From NCBI GenBank assembly GCA_037576195.1, contig CM075102.1, positions 11,966,001-12,030,000 of the forward strand: 64,000 bases of DNA, read 5' to 3'. How positions within the stretch are numbered: position 1 is the first letter of the stretch; each line of letters begins with the position of its first letter. Positions 12,297 through 27,000 of this stretch are shown here, piece after piece. A program made the translations under genes and the position numbers. Origin of the DNA: Phytoseiulus persimilis (Eukaryota; Arthropoda; Arachnida; Mesostigmata; Phytoseiidae). Below the pieces are notes generated by a model. The model was given only the letters and a program-made list of their open reading frames with translations, was not told the DNA's origin and made no database searches.

Positions 12297-13919
12297 TTAT
12301 AGGATAAGATCGAGCTTTCGTGAGCTAGCAGCGAGTAGTTCAACGACCTCCTCAACGGCGATAGGAATTTCCCGGTGAATCTTCATCGCTGTGAGACCGT
12401 TGAGTCTCTCTTCTTCCATGGAGGTTCGCAGGTGTGTTTCCAGCATCTTCAGCACACTGAAAGTACGTTTGGGAGTCGAAGTTGTCACCGGCAGTGTTGC
12501 GGAAATTTGGAGCAGGGTCGAGATTTTGGGATAGTCCTCCTCAGAGCTGCGGTTCATCGTCTCCAGTGCGCTTCGCGGTCGCTCCTCCTTCGGGATCTTC
12601 GTCTTTTTCAATTTCCAACGTTCATATTCGCCCTCAATTGTACTCAAGCTACAACCCAGGTCGTTCTGATAGAATTCCGTCACATATGTGAGATTCGCTA
12701 TCCCCGATAAATCTGGGCACAATATATTAAATCTTCAGAGCTTGTTTTCTACAGTCCTCGAAGAGGCTAGCCATCTCGTTGATGAGTTCATCCAAGTATG
12801 GTATGTACAGTGAGACTCTGAAGATCTCTTCAACTGTTTGCGAGGGATGGTTCTCTCTGTTTCTCTGAATGTGGCACAATCTAGGGAGTTTGACGTCGAT
12901 GTCCAGTTGAGAACAAATCCATTTGACCCGGCTGAAAATTCCGGCAAATACTGCTCCAGCGTTTTCTCTTCGCTGCTGCAAAACAGACGTCATACTGTCG
13001 ACGGTATCGAGTGCACTGAATATATCGAGTTCGGCGGACTGAAGATTTACTGACAGGGCTGCCGAGAAGGGCTGCCACAAATCCGCACGAGCAAATCGAT
13101 GTTGGGAGCTCATGAGTGCGATGACTTGCGTCTCTCCTGTTTGTGCTGATGTCTTCGAGGGCGCCAACGATCGGCACGAACATCTCCCTGAAGGTAATGA
13201 AGGCCTTGTGACTTTCCACCCATCTGGTCGCACACAACGGCTTGAGCCTACACGCCACCCCATCGTTGAAATGTAGCTTGACTTGATTCTCGAGACTGGC
13301 GATGCGAGGGGGAAGAGTTCGAAATGAAGGAGTAAACGCTGGCGACCGTGCCCACAGTATTCCTTATTGTTCCATGTTGTGATGAGTGTACCATGGCAAG
13401 GTTCAAGCAATGGCTCGCGTAATGGAAGTATAGAGCCTGAGGAATTCTAGATTTTATCTGAGTCTGAACTCCCTTGAACTCTCCACTCATGGTACTGCAA
13501 CCGTCGTACCCTTGTCCTCTCATCTTCGCGATATCAATACCTTCAGCTGTCAAGGTATTTAGGATTAACTTGACGAGTCCGCTGCCCGTTCGGTCCGATA
13601 CTTCGCAAAACATCAGAAAGTTTTCTACAATGACTTTCTTTTTGTTCCTTGAAGTAACATAACGCAGGGATATTGTAAACTGATCCGATCCGCTCGCATC
13701 CCGTGTTCCGTCAGCCAAAACTGAGAAAAAAAAACGATTTCGACATTTCTGTTCGATTCTAAGCGCCAAATTCGATACCTCAGTCCTCCCCAGTATGCTC
13801 ATCAGGTAATACGTTTCCCTAAAAATCATATGCGTATCAGACACATCCATAAGACACATCCTTGATTTGAGTCCGCATTTCTGGAGGAGAAAAACGTCGA
13901 ATACGCCGAAAATTTTCGG
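12297..13919 (-). pseudogene. hAT transposase remnant, ZMYM1/DUF4371 type
   Basis: This is the remains of a transposase that would cut and paste its own element. Reading right to left, the first frame (13859-13248) carries motifs typical of DUF4371/ZMYM1-like transposases: RGQGYDGCSTMSGEFKGVQ, then HYASHCLNLAM. The frame then shifts near 13260 into LKPLCATRWVESHKAF, and shifts again near 13150. The last frame (12722-12297) is a hAT C-terminal dimerisation domain, with PKISTLLQISATLPVTTSTP followed by KRTFSVLK and RTSMEEERLNGL. At least two frameshifts, and a third break at 12722-12729 that could be a shift or an intron, show that it is dead. The N-terminus, including any zinc finger, is missing beyond a stop at 13920-13922. 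Family assignment is firm, while the exact subfamily is inferred. Confidence 0.88.
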
Positions 13920-13922
13920 TCA

Positions 13923-15678
13923 CCGCAAATTATTTGAGATCATGGTGGTCATTAACCGCGGTTAAATAACCGTTGCAAAGCCTCCAGAAGTCATGTACGC
14001 CGCGGCTCATCCCAAAACTCAAGGCCCTTGAAACGATGGTAACGAGAGATACGGGGAGCTTTTTGAGCACGCTGAATGCTCGATAGTCTGAATGCTGAGT
14101 CAGTGGCGGAATTTCCGGCAAGCCGAATGTAGCGAGCTTTTCGTGATGCAATTAACGTAGTTTTAGAACTCGGGGAGATGTTTCTGGTGAGACTGGATCC
14201 TTGCGCTATACTTTCATCCATCAAAGTAGAATATAATCCACCTTTCCAGTATAATCGAGGAGTTTTGGGGAGGACTCATCTACGACCACTGCTCTACGTT
14301 GATGTCAGGCAGGGATCTCGTAGCTCTGAACTCGATCGGAGCTTCTGACCGTTTTCTGCGAACAAATCATATTGATCTGCTCCAGAGGTGGCGGACCGAG
14401 ATCCGCAACCTTCAAGATCCGAGGAGAGTCTAATGCGTTCTGACACTCTCAAAGCCGATCTCAGCCCGACGAATGCCCCGAAAGTTGTGGTTTGTTGCAG
14501 GAGTCTGTGCTCCAAACGGCTCAACACCGAGAGCAGCACCTCACATCGACGCATGCTCCTGCAATGTCGAGTCAGACGTGAGAGAAACGGTCGTCATCGG
14601 CGGATGTATATTTCGGGTTTCCGTTATTCGTGTCTGCTCCTAATGGAAACAACCCCAGAACATCGCTTGCGTCGCGGAGCCCTTGGCTTGAATATTTGGT
14701 CGCTTCCCTGATTCCGCTCGGTACAAGCAACAAATCATCGAGTCAGAGACTGTGTAGTATCCAGAATGTTGCAAATTCAGAGTAACAGCTCAACGAAAGA
14801 AGAAAAGCGGAGTGTGTTTCAAGTTTTGAGTCGAGGAAAGAGCTATTGATCACTGAAAATTATATTTTACAGAATATTCCACGAATCCCGTTTGGAGAAG
14901 GGTTCCGAGTTCAAAGCGAGCTCCGCGGCTCGCAAAAGGGTCCCGGGAGACAAAGAGCCGTGAAGGCAAGCAGGAGCGCTCCAATAGCTCGCTCCCGTTC
15001 CGGAAGTGATCTACAGAACGAACATTATTATTCCGAACTATCTCGGTTGAGCCCAACCGAACAATGGTCTCTTGGGCTCACCGGCCGAGTCGGTGCCGAA
15101 CCCGTCGGATCCCAGGGACTCTCCACTGCTTCCATGCTCTTCGTGATCTGATATCCATGGATGATCTTAATGTGAATGATCCCACAGCTGGGCACTATGG
15201 GGAGGGGGGGAGGGGGGCTTCAGCGATCCCCGTGGGAAGCGATGTTTCCACTCGAATGGGATACCTGGTCACCCGAGACCACTATACAGTATTCGTGGAG
15301 CACAGCTTAGGGTATAACTTTATAGGAGTCGAGAGTCGGAGTTGAGAATTACCATCACGAAAACGCTGTTTCATGGCCGGCTCAACAATATAGCTGGTCG
15401 AGAGCACCATCAAGAATGATTCCAGAACTCTAAATGGTAAATCGCTGGGAGCTGAAACACTCATCCAGCTACCACCATGGCGATCGTTCCGAAGGAAGAT
15501 TCAGTCGGAGGAGCTTCCACTGATCTCTTTCATTTTTTGGTTTAGCCGCTTTCAGACAGTAACCGATCCTCTTGCAGAACGTGATGTCGATGGTCGGAAA
15601 CTTTCGCTTTTGTTCGGAACGAGCCAGCGTGATTTCGCTATGGCGGAAGTGCAAGTTTCGATCGAATGAACAGTTTAG
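13923..15678. other. Unassigned region between transposon remnants
   Basis: Nothing recognisable. Frames of 70-107 codons on both strands lack domains, and a G-rich stretch lies at 15201-15218. It may include the lost 5' half of the upstream hAT element, but I see no terminal repeat. Confidence 0.45.
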
Positions 15679-16297
15679 GATTCGTACAGCCTCTCAACCA
15701 GGACCTGGGTCAGAGAAATTCTGAGCACTCAAAGAATCACCGCCCTGCGGATAAGTAGAGCATATCGGACTGTCTCGACGGAGGCGGAACCGGTCATCTC
15801 CTGGTGTATTGCCTGGCATCTGAGACTACATTGACTCAACCACAGAGATACAAACGGCACACGAACAAGCTAAGACCAGCAACTCGACTGCCTCGACTGG
15901 TGGCAGGAGACGTGGGACGCAAATACCAGTAAAGGACAGTGGACCGAAAAACTTATTCTCAATATAAGGACCTACTGTAATAGGACACACGGCGAACTCT
16001 CACGTCATATCTCCCAAGCACTCACTGGACAAGCGTCCCTTCTTAGAACTGGCAAGAAAATCACACGCGCATGCGTCCACTGCGCCTTCGGGGACGACGA
16101 CAGAGCAGAACACACCATTTTCAGATGTTTCGCATTCAGAGACCAGCGACTGGCCTTCTCTACTCACTCCAATATCAGAACCGGAAAACCTCAGAGAACA
16201 TATCCCCGATAGCCCCGAGGCATGGGGCTGATTCGACGAATTTATTACAGAGGCACTCCAAATTAAAGATAGATACGATCTCTCCCTCACCACGTAA
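15679..16297 (+). pseudogene. Non-LTR retrotransposon ORF2 3' fragment (R1-like)
   Basis: This is the extreme C-terminal part of a reverse-transcriptase polyprotein that lost its 5' portion. Frame one (15679-15837) contains STQRITALRISRAYRTVST, a hallmark just after the RT domain in R1-type elements. After a frame change, a second segment starting near 15889 reads CLDWWQETWD, then GQWTEKLI and RTHGELSRHISQALTGQASL. It continues to a zinc-knuckle motif, CVHCAFGDDDRAEHTIFRC, spaced C-x2-C-x9-H-x4-C. A further shift gives a short tail ending at TAA 16295-16297, with one internal TGA. The order matches the family exactly. There is no start codon in these frames, and no poly-A tail or target duplication is visible. 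It is non-functional, and clade placement is inferred from motifs only. Confidence 0.85.
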
Positions 16298-16992
16298 AAC
16301 CCACTCAGCAGTACCACAATCCGACAGAACACAACGAACTGAGACCTTAGAGTCTCCCGACTGCGTGCTTGAGGAAAAACTAGGGATACCGGCATCCGTC
16401 GAGGCGAAGAGGTCGGTTTTCAGTGAGTCAGCGAGTCTCAGAGTACCCGCGCGCGAAACATCGGCCGCGGGTCTGCATCATGCATTTTCCACCTCTATGA
16501 ACTGAAAGAGGAAGAAAAGTTCACGATTCGGAAATACGTACGTGAACCATGGAGAGACCACCATGAGAGTTCCGTGGTGGGACGATTGATCTTTTCAGAT
16601 TGATCGCGCAAATTTCTCCATTTTCCTTCTTGGCTCGTGTTGCCTACGGTGCCACTCTGCCACCGGATACCTGGGTGTTTCTTCTCCGGCGTTTGCCCAA
16701 TGAATGAAATCGTATTTCGAGAACGAGAAGCTGAAACGTTCCGTACAGCTTGGAGCACAGACTCCAACGGAGATTCTCGGAGAAGAGCTCAGCCGACCTT
16801 CGACGAAAGAGAATCGAAAGAGTCTCGAAAGGGCCCTACAGAGCGAGCCGCCCCCTCTTCCGTTTTCTCGGTACTCTACTGGCCGCGAGTGAGGGAGGCC
16901 TGATCGCCTATTGAGTCCGGGCTCGAATTCGAAGACCATGAATGACAGACACTATCTCAGGTCTCGACGAAGGCGTCGAAAGGCCGGATTCG
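16298..16992. other. Unassigned spacer between retrotransposon fragment and hAT element
   Basis: There is no recognised gene. A plus-strand frame at 16704-16892 (62 codons, charged then Pro-rich) is the least random-looking segment, but it has no domain and no visible splice partner. Part of this stretch may be the 3' untranslated tail of the retrotransposon. Confidence 0.4.
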
Positions 16993-17000
16993 CGCTAGAT
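16993..17000. repeat. Left target-site duplication of hAT element
   Basis: CGCTAGAT abuts the left terminal repeat. The matching right flank, CGCCAGAT at 19204-19211, differs at one of eight bases. Eight bp is the duplication length made by hAT transposases. Confidence 0.75.
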
Positions 17001-19203
<2,203 letters not shown>

Positions 19204-19211
19204 CGCCAGAT
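19204..19211. repeat. Right target-site duplication of hAT element
   Basis: CGCCAGAT follows the right terminal repeat directly. It pairs with CGCTAGAT at 16993-17000, with one mismatch. Confidence 0.75.
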
Positions 19212-20020
19212 CGTTACGAGGAGGTAGTCACTGCAAGCCATAGTCGTCTGAGGGAATGGATCGGAAAAACTGGTGAGGACTGGATCCGATCCAGCCAGTT
19301 GGGCCTCCCGCTTCGCGCTAATGAGAATACCCGACCCATGTTTTCTGAACGACGATGAGTAACATGACTCATATAGGACTCAGATCTTCTCCTCTGCATA
19401 ATCGAATTGAGGAGGGTTTCCAGCGGAGTGTACTCGGACGGCCTTCTGTCCACATCATCCTTCAGAAGTTTCGCGACTGCCAAACGCAGTTCTCCGCGAT
19501 CCTCTCTGATGTTGGGCACATCGAACAGATTACCATGAGTGGAGCAACAGCTCTATGAATCGGACAATTGGTGATGCGATTCTCCCTCCCTCCCTCAGGA
19601 GAGAGACCCCCGCATGGCACATCTCGCGTAGCATACATCAGCGAAGCCTTCCACGCCTTTCTCTGAGCCAGTCAAGCGCTTTTCCGCTCTGCTGAGTGCG
19701 AAGAGGATCGGCTTGTTGGCTCTGCTTAGACTTGCTCTTCCCGGAGGAACCTCCATCCGTAGATTTCTAAACTGTAAATGCTCGATGCGGGATAGTCAAT
19801 CATTGGGTTTAGTTTCTGAGCTACAAATGATTGGAGAGTAGCCCAAAGTAGCGGGAACACTTCACGATCCGTTTTTAACCAGCGATTCCCGAACTCTGCC
19901 CCTTTTGGCGGGCCTAGGGGCAATTTTCCATGGACCTGTAGGGTTTCCAAGAATAGAGACGGGAGGCGGAAAGAGCTCCGGAGATGTTCGACTTGATCAA
20001 TTCGCGTTGCACTCAAGAAG
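19212..20020. other. Unassigned spacer
   Basis: Nothing recognised. The minus-strand frame 20085-19726 (119 codons) has no domain I know. Confidence 0.4.
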
Positions 20021-20326
20021 GTGCGCATGATTGAGAATATGTGTGAAAAAAAGTGGTCCGCGGTCAACTCGGTGCGACAAATCATTATTCAAATCGAATC
20101 TGGAGCTCCCCCACTCTCATGTGAGGAGTGGGATGAGCTAGACAGTTTGCTCCAAGTTCTCAAGTGCATTCCAAAAAGAATTTCTCGCTCCATTCACAAT
20201 TCCTGGCACGAGTTGAAGCACACAGTTCGTTTGCTCGAGACTCTTCCCTCGGAATATATTTTCCACAGAGCGGAAATCACCTCTCTCCTAATGAATTTCC
20301 TCTCAATATTGAAACACATCCTATGA
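20021..20326 (+). pseudogene. Possible small hAT transposase fragment
   Basis: The 101-codon frame contains SCEEWDELDSLLQVLKCIP, preceded by a helix. This resembles the segment EEWELLEELVKVLKPF found before the insertion domain of many hAT transposases. Expected flanking motifs (the preceding RW, the following AT..LS) are not clear, so the match is short. A transposon shard is the best guess in this transposon-rich stretch, but an unrelated frame is possible. Confidence 0.3.
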
Positions 20327-23300
20327 TGACATGCCATAAGGAAGTCTAATGGAACAGGGAGCTGACCGAGCCTTACGGACGGAGCGTGATAGCGGAAACT
20401 CGGAAGACTTTCGGCGCACAATCGTTCCAATCGTCCTCGGCTTCCTAATGAAGCGATACGTGTTTGTCTGAGGACGGACTTATTCTACTAACAGTCGAAA
20501 ACTCACAAACTCGGGATGTCCTGACATCAAACTTCATAAAGTCAAAAGTTTCTGATCTAGCAAAAATCTGCTACAAAACTTTCTCTCGTTCGGAAAAGAG
20601 TCCATAACTCATGACTTGGAATCACCCTCTCTGAACAGGGAAGTATAGACCTGTAACTCCGTCTTCTCGTCTCATTGTGACTGCGCAGGGTTCCAATGTG
20701 AGAGGATTGACTGTATGTGAGACCACATAAACGAACATGAGCCTCTCCCCACATGACTACAACTGCGCCCCACGAGAAGTGTATCGTCGCTGGACACAAA
20801 CATCTGGAACACATGATCTGTGAACGATTGTTTAAATGACCTCAGAACCTTGAATGGTGTCTGAATGAATTCCAAACCTCAATGAGTACCGATGGGGTGC
20901 TGCCCGATCATCTCGAGACTGGTCGATAACCTTGTGTGTGAGATCGGTACGGAAAAAGTTCCATACCTCGGTTCCTACCTGAATTCGCAAATTGAAGCTG
21001 GTCAGAAGCAATGCCGTCGCCAGGGGGACGCTGACCACGAAGGTTTCCACGATTAGGTGGCTTCGAACCGGAAATTTCGGATGCGTCACCGAGCTTGAAG
21101 TTGAGCTTCCCGGCCACCCCAGCTCCAGAAGACTAAAGCCTCTCGAGAATTCGTTCGCTGTGCCTCTGGGCGGAACTTTTACTGTCTTCGTTCGTCGCCT
21201 CTTTTGAGGGAATCTTACTGATTTTGCGGAATTATGCTGACAGCCCGATTCATCGTTCAGCCTCCATTGGATATGTATCCATGATGATTGGATCCGGGTA
21301 ACTCAGAGCACGGTTGGTTTACTGAATCCTCTCGTGGATGGTCTCTGCTTTTTTTCCACAAGGCTTTCGTTCCGAGGATGGGTGGAATTGCTGATAACGG
21401 GGCTCGTCAAAGTGTGCGTCGTGACACTCCAGGGTACCGACGAGTGCCAAGAGCACCGAGGGTTGGCGAGGGGTGTCGAATGAGGCCAAATGATGCCTCC
21501 TCTCGTTTTCATCATACTATGAACAAAACTTCATCCAAGTCACTTCGGAAACTCCTCGGCGGCCCGGGGCCGTGGCACCCCAAGTTTGACAAGAAGTTTA
21601 ACGACATTTGACTTCAACCGTTCTTCGAAGATGTGCTCGGTTTGAAGAGGAAGCTCAGTATATTGCAAGTCAAGTGGTCCGCTATCTCAGCGGCAGAGGT
21701 TGGCTGTCTCGTTGAATCCGATGGAAATCCCTCCGTGAGTTAATTTTGTTGGCGATTGCCTTGACCGCATCAAACTGATCACATTATCAGTGTCAGCATA
21801 CAAAAACGGAGGCTGGTGTTATTCGCGTGCCAACAGTGGAACAGACCTCTTTTCACGATCGATTGGAATGAGTGAAGATCCACAGCTGGAAGTTCGAGTA
21901 AGTGGATCCCGGGCGTGGACCTTCCCGCCAAGCGGTTCATGTCTGCTCGGTTCACTTCCCCACACAACTTTGAATTGCTGGCGTAGATGCACATCATTGA
22001 AGAGAGCGCTCACGAAAAACCACGCATTTCTAAAAAATCCACTCATCATCGTCTCTGTATCATCGATAAATTGAAATTGAAGCCACGAGTCAAAGTGAAG
22101 GAGGTTTTCTCCTGAAACTGACCGCTCATGATCTTCGGGTTCGTGTGGACCAACATACACCCAAGATTGCTTCAGCGTTTGCACCTGGAATCGAGACAGG
22201 ATAGAAGCGCCTGCAACCGTCACCAGAAGGAATCGTATCCCGGTCGGGAAATTAGGCCATTTTGCACGCCCTTCACGATTTGCACAACAACACAATAGGT
22301 CGACGAGATATCAGGACCGTTCACTGTGAACATCAACGAGGCTCGCATTATGGAGATCACTCTCAAAGATCGCAATTTGGAGAGTCTTGACCGGCGATTC
22401 CGAAACGTAACAAAAACCCGATGGAATGCGGAAGCAGTTCGTGGTATCATCAATGAGGAGAACCGCTCATCGAGTGGATAATGACGAGCTTCTCCAGATC
22501 AGAGTCTTGTGAAGTGTCTCAGATCCGACCAGACTATGCTCAATCAGCGGTAGAGGACAATGGATGGAGTACAGTCAGGAGAGTATGGTCCGTCGTGAGA
22601 TTCGATTCGGTTTCGGATTCCGTTGAGCTGACAGGGCTTGACTTGAAGACCTTTCTCACCGAGGCCCACCAGCTCCCTCGATCAGTGTCCCAAATGAAGA
22701 CGGCACCATCGACCTGAACATGCGTCTGGACCGCAGTGATATCGAAACCATTGAAGTTCAGTCGAGCCATATGGAGAGTAAGACTCACCGTTGTTGCATT
22801 GATCATCTGCCGAGAATCGGTCTTGCAGGAATAAAACTTCATTACTACGAGGGAGGCTACGGGACTCGTGTACTAGGTCGCATTGCGTGACCGCATTGTA
22901 CGCTTTCGAAACCAGCAGAGGTTCTAATTATGGGTTCCTTGATTGTGCCCGTGTTCCCGATACCGACGAAGATAGCGACGAAGAGTGGTACCAGAGTCTG
23001 AATGAGATGACGATTACTTACGATTCTGTAACCTCAAAAATGAACGAGCTTTCAGAATTTTGGGAGCTCAAAAGATGTGCAGAGGCATTTTCTCGCTGAG
23101 TGCAAGCTCGATTGCAGTTGCGCAACGAGCACAGTAACCATCAGAGGGGTCCGAGATGGGGAATCGAACATTCTTATCCTTTGGACTCATTTGATCGAGC
23201 TGATATTCGCATGCAAGACAGATAGGAGCACCAAACATGAATAATTTCATCCATCCACTCGCCTGGGCTTCTAGTTTTGAGCTCACTGAAGTCTGGAATC

Positions 23301-24094
23301 AATAATTCTTTCATGCAGGAGAGTTTTTTTCCTCGGAACCAACACGATCCCGTCATATTCAGCTGGTTAACGGCACAACGCGGGGATCCCTTCCTCTTCA
23401 TTCTCGCACAGGAGTTCATTGAAGATTCCATTTATCAGAGTAATTTTTCCCAAGAGGGTTTTCAGTGCAGTACACGAATACAGGGGCATATCTGAGTGAA
23501 CTGAGTTCATTAGAATCACCCCATACAAATCCGAATTTCTTCGGAGACCGAAACCGACCCTGATTCGTCCGTGGTCGTCGAGGGCAGTTCCGTGAGAAGA
23601 CGAAAACACCTCACGACCTCAGTCAGACTGCCTATGGACCTCAGCGCGAACGGAAGGAAACTCCTGACAGATGAGCCTTGGAAGGTACTTGTCTGATCTG
23701 ATGAACTGATTGTTATACGATCAGATAAGCAGACAGACGCGAATAACGGGCTTTCACGCCCAGAAGACTTTCGATCCCATATCGCGTATCGCCGCCGTAT
23801 TAGAATCGCAAGGCCGCCCGTGATGGCATACGCGTCGAATTTCTCCAATGGATCGAACCCGATTAATCGTTCCACAACGATCGCAATGATTCACCAGTGT
23901 CCCGGAGAATTCCCGCGGAAGTATTTGAGAGCCTATGGGTCCGCTGGACATGGTACTTCTACCGATTCAAGCAGGAAGCACCACTTCTCGGTGATACTTC
24001 GGTAGTGTTCGAGGGGGACGGAGGACTAGATGTCGGGACATATCAGAAGCTGGCGCAACCACGGGGTAGCCTACTCCCGAGCCCTAAGTCATAG
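20327..24094 (+). other. Patchwork of coding-like plus-strand segments, probably decayed gene or transposon
   Basis: Several plus-strand stretches read like protein but do not join into one frame. Positions 21288-21734 are open except for one TGA at 21609, and end at a GTGAGT donor. At 22299-22481 a phase-0 acceptor (CAATAG) leads into a charged helix-like segment and then TAA. Positions 22887-23222 are open except for one TGA at 23097, with an acidic patch DTDEDSDEEW. At 23521-23691 there is a Ser/Arg-rich segment. At 23897-24094 VVFEGDGGLDVG weakly recalls the start of a HECT domain. Near 20931 EKVPYLGSYLNS recalls a motif after the RT domain of some non-LTR elements. None is decisive, and some of this may be chance. 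Confidence 0.25.
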
Positions 24095-27000
24095 AAAAAG
24101 CTGAAGGGCCCTCGAAAAATATCGAAGTATCGTTGAATCACATAGGAAGGTCCCCTTGAGTTGATCCTTTCTTGAGTACAGATGATCATGTGAAACGGCG
24201 GCCAGAGCATGGAGATCGGCCTCGGTTCGTCGAAGAGCCTAAGTTTCGACGAACACGCTGAGGAGCCACGGATCGACACGAAGAAGACATTCTTGAGTTC
24301 GACGTCGGACTCTCGCCAGTGATGGTGCGCTCGATGAGGAGATCACATCGATAGGAAACGAGAACTTGTCAGCCCAACCCAGCCATAGCTGTAAGCGCGA
24401 ATGAGACATCGCCTGACTTCGATTCCTAGTCTCAACGTTCCATATCGCAAGTACCAGTCTCGAGTTTTTGAGGACGATTCGTTCGCAGGCTTAGATTCTG
24501 CGGTTTCGGGCGTTTGATTCGAATCATTTTCCGATTCGGATAATTTTTGATTAAAAACATTCCTGATTCGAATCAAAATTACTTCTTCTGCATGGAGGAG
24601 TTTTTGGACGAAACACTAGGAAGTAGAGTACCTGAAAAATTTTGAGGAACACAGAATGCATCCCCGGCTAATCAAGCTGCTGCGAGGGAAAATAGTTGTG
24701 CATTAAGTTAGTTGAATCCTTCCTTGAAATCTGGTGATACTCGAAGCAGGGATCGATCGCAATACTGTCAGACTGGAGACGGAAATGGAGTCCTGATTCC
24801 GAGTGAAGGAGTTTCAAATCGGGAACTGTCTGAAGCCCGATATTTGAACATTCTGTTCCGTTCAGTCATCGACTTTGAGCTGGGCAATGTCCGTCGGGGC
24901 GAGAACCATCTTAGAGAACCGTGTTTGGCTCGGTTGAAACTGCACCTCGGAATTCGCCCGGAATGATGCCTCGACGAAATTATTTCGTGGTTCTCGCCGG
25001 TACTTGCTTGAAAGTGAGGATGTGATGGCTCACGTGGAGCTCTCCCTCATTCCCCATCTTTCCTCGAGCTTCGTATATCAGGGAATCATCCATTGCTGGA
25101 ATGAATGAGCTGTCCTGTACAAATTTTCCGCTGACCCGTAAAATGTTAGTGGGACGAGAAAGCCGCGATGTGCCGAGCTGGAAGTGCATCGTGTCAAACT
25201 CGTTCCGTCCGCCAGACTTTCGAGTCCTCGGGAGTTTTTTTGCCTGGATCCTCCTCTCTCAGTGTCGCTCGCAGTGAGCTCGGCTACATCACGCTCGGTC
25301 TCTATTTCGGTGCGAGCTCACACCCCGGAATAGCTACTCGATCCGGAGCGGCTCGTTGCCGTGCCTGTTATGATTTCGCAGAAAAGATGTCGCTCACGGG
25401 CGAACCATAGGAGCCCACAACAGGGTGACTTTGGATCAATCAAATCATATGGCAACAATAAAAGTATCGTGCGGCAACGCCAGCGCTGTTGACCCAGAGA
25501 ACGCTCATGGAAACCGGCGGGAAGAAGCTAATGGTCAGGGTTCTTGGAGTACACTCATTACCTTCGAATTCAGTCCGCGGAAAGCAGTCTTTGATAGGAG
25601 AAACATCCCGGAGCGGGGTTCAGCCATGCGCGCGTCCGAGAGATGTGCGGCACTAGCGAGAACAACGTGGGCTCTTTCGACGGCCCGTGCATCCCCGCGA
25701 TAGCAGAACGTCTCCCACCGTCAGAGTTTACAACCAACTTTGCATTGCGAATGACTGCCGGAACTGAAAGCAGCTGAGCGTGCAAGCGAGAAGAACAAGT
25801 TTCGCTTCATTGACCGCTGTACGCCTCGGAGGTCAGTGGTCGCGGCGTGTGCTTGCCAAGCGGCATGCCGTCGACCTTGTTGGTGAACGCGCGTTTCGTT
25901 CCAGCGAATCAATCGAAACTTCCTCTGACCGCTTGAATGATGCGAGAGAACCGAGAAAAGTCCAGATGGTTGACCGGTCGTATCGAAGGAAGAGGTGATC
26001 GTGAGGAGGACTGATTCCTCTGAAGCCGTCGATGGGGCCAATAAGGCCGCTTCCAAACGAGCTCATCGCCGTGTTACCTGTGGGCGCGATTCGTGATCGA
26101 GAGATGAGCTTCAAAGGGGGAACCTGGGGAGTATTCTTGTGTCGGATGATACAACCGGATCGCGAGAGCGGGCGGACGGAGTCGTAGAAGGGAGACCGCA
26201 TCGGGGACCGAGATCTCACTCGTCGAAGGAAATACTTCATTTGGCTTCCATGTCGGTCTCGGGATTCCGCGGCGGTCGCCCGCTTCAGATTCGACCTCGA
26301 GTCCCCATTCCCAGTCACGTATTCCTCGAGTCGTCCATAAGAGCTATATTCTAACCGGCCCGGATACGTTGAACATCGAATTCTCGTTCAGCGGGCCTTG
26401 AACTCCGCTTCTTTGGACTGCATCTCGCCGTTCTGCGTGGAACTCCCCGGAGGTCGCTCATTTGTGCATCATCCCTATGAGGAAAACCTCTCGCACTGAG
26501 CTTTCATAGAACAAAGTTCTCAGGTGTCTGACGAACGTCCGAATGATCGGATGAGTTGCCAGATTGATTGATCGGCGCACGGAGAGGCGAACTCTGCGCG
26601 GACGACACGAACAGATAATAATTGCTCCACTGTTGTTTGAAGCTTTGTCTTGCTTCGACAGCGACGGCTCTGGCTGCGACACGGCAAGCGTCAAGCTCGG
26701 CGTTCTGATAAATTGCCCGCTTGACTCAAAGTTTCGAGAGCTTCTCCCGGGTGCGCGAGTCCCATACCGAAGCCACAGACAACGACGACAAGTCCCACAA
26801 CTCGCGGATGGAGGGGGATACTCGTGGTATGGTGGTCGTTGTCGCGGCGGCTCCGCTGGAGGTTGTGGTGTTAATGCCTTGGTGCATAGGGACTATGTGA
26901 GAGGACGGGGGAGAAAGCTCGGGAGAAAAACAATTACCCTCGTGCTGGCGTTTGGACCGACAGGCGGGTTCGCGAGCGGACGGGTGGTGGAACTCAAGGA

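Noticed and set aside
22632-22842. WD40 repeat on the minus strand (DGAVFIWDTDR) with short introns
   Set aside because: Only one repeat-like unit is seen, no further repeats follow in phase, and the plus strand reads at least as well.
23897-24094. HECT ubiquitin-ligase start (VVFEGDGGLDVG)
   Set aside because: Only about a dozen residues match, and no other HECT motif, including the catalytic Cys region, is present on the plus strand nearby.
24343-24576. Minus-strand segment resembling the post-RT region of a non-LTR element (LIRAYSYGW)
   Set aside because: The resemblance is a few residues, with no RT or endonuclease motif nearby and no downstream Trp-Thr-Leu-type continuation.
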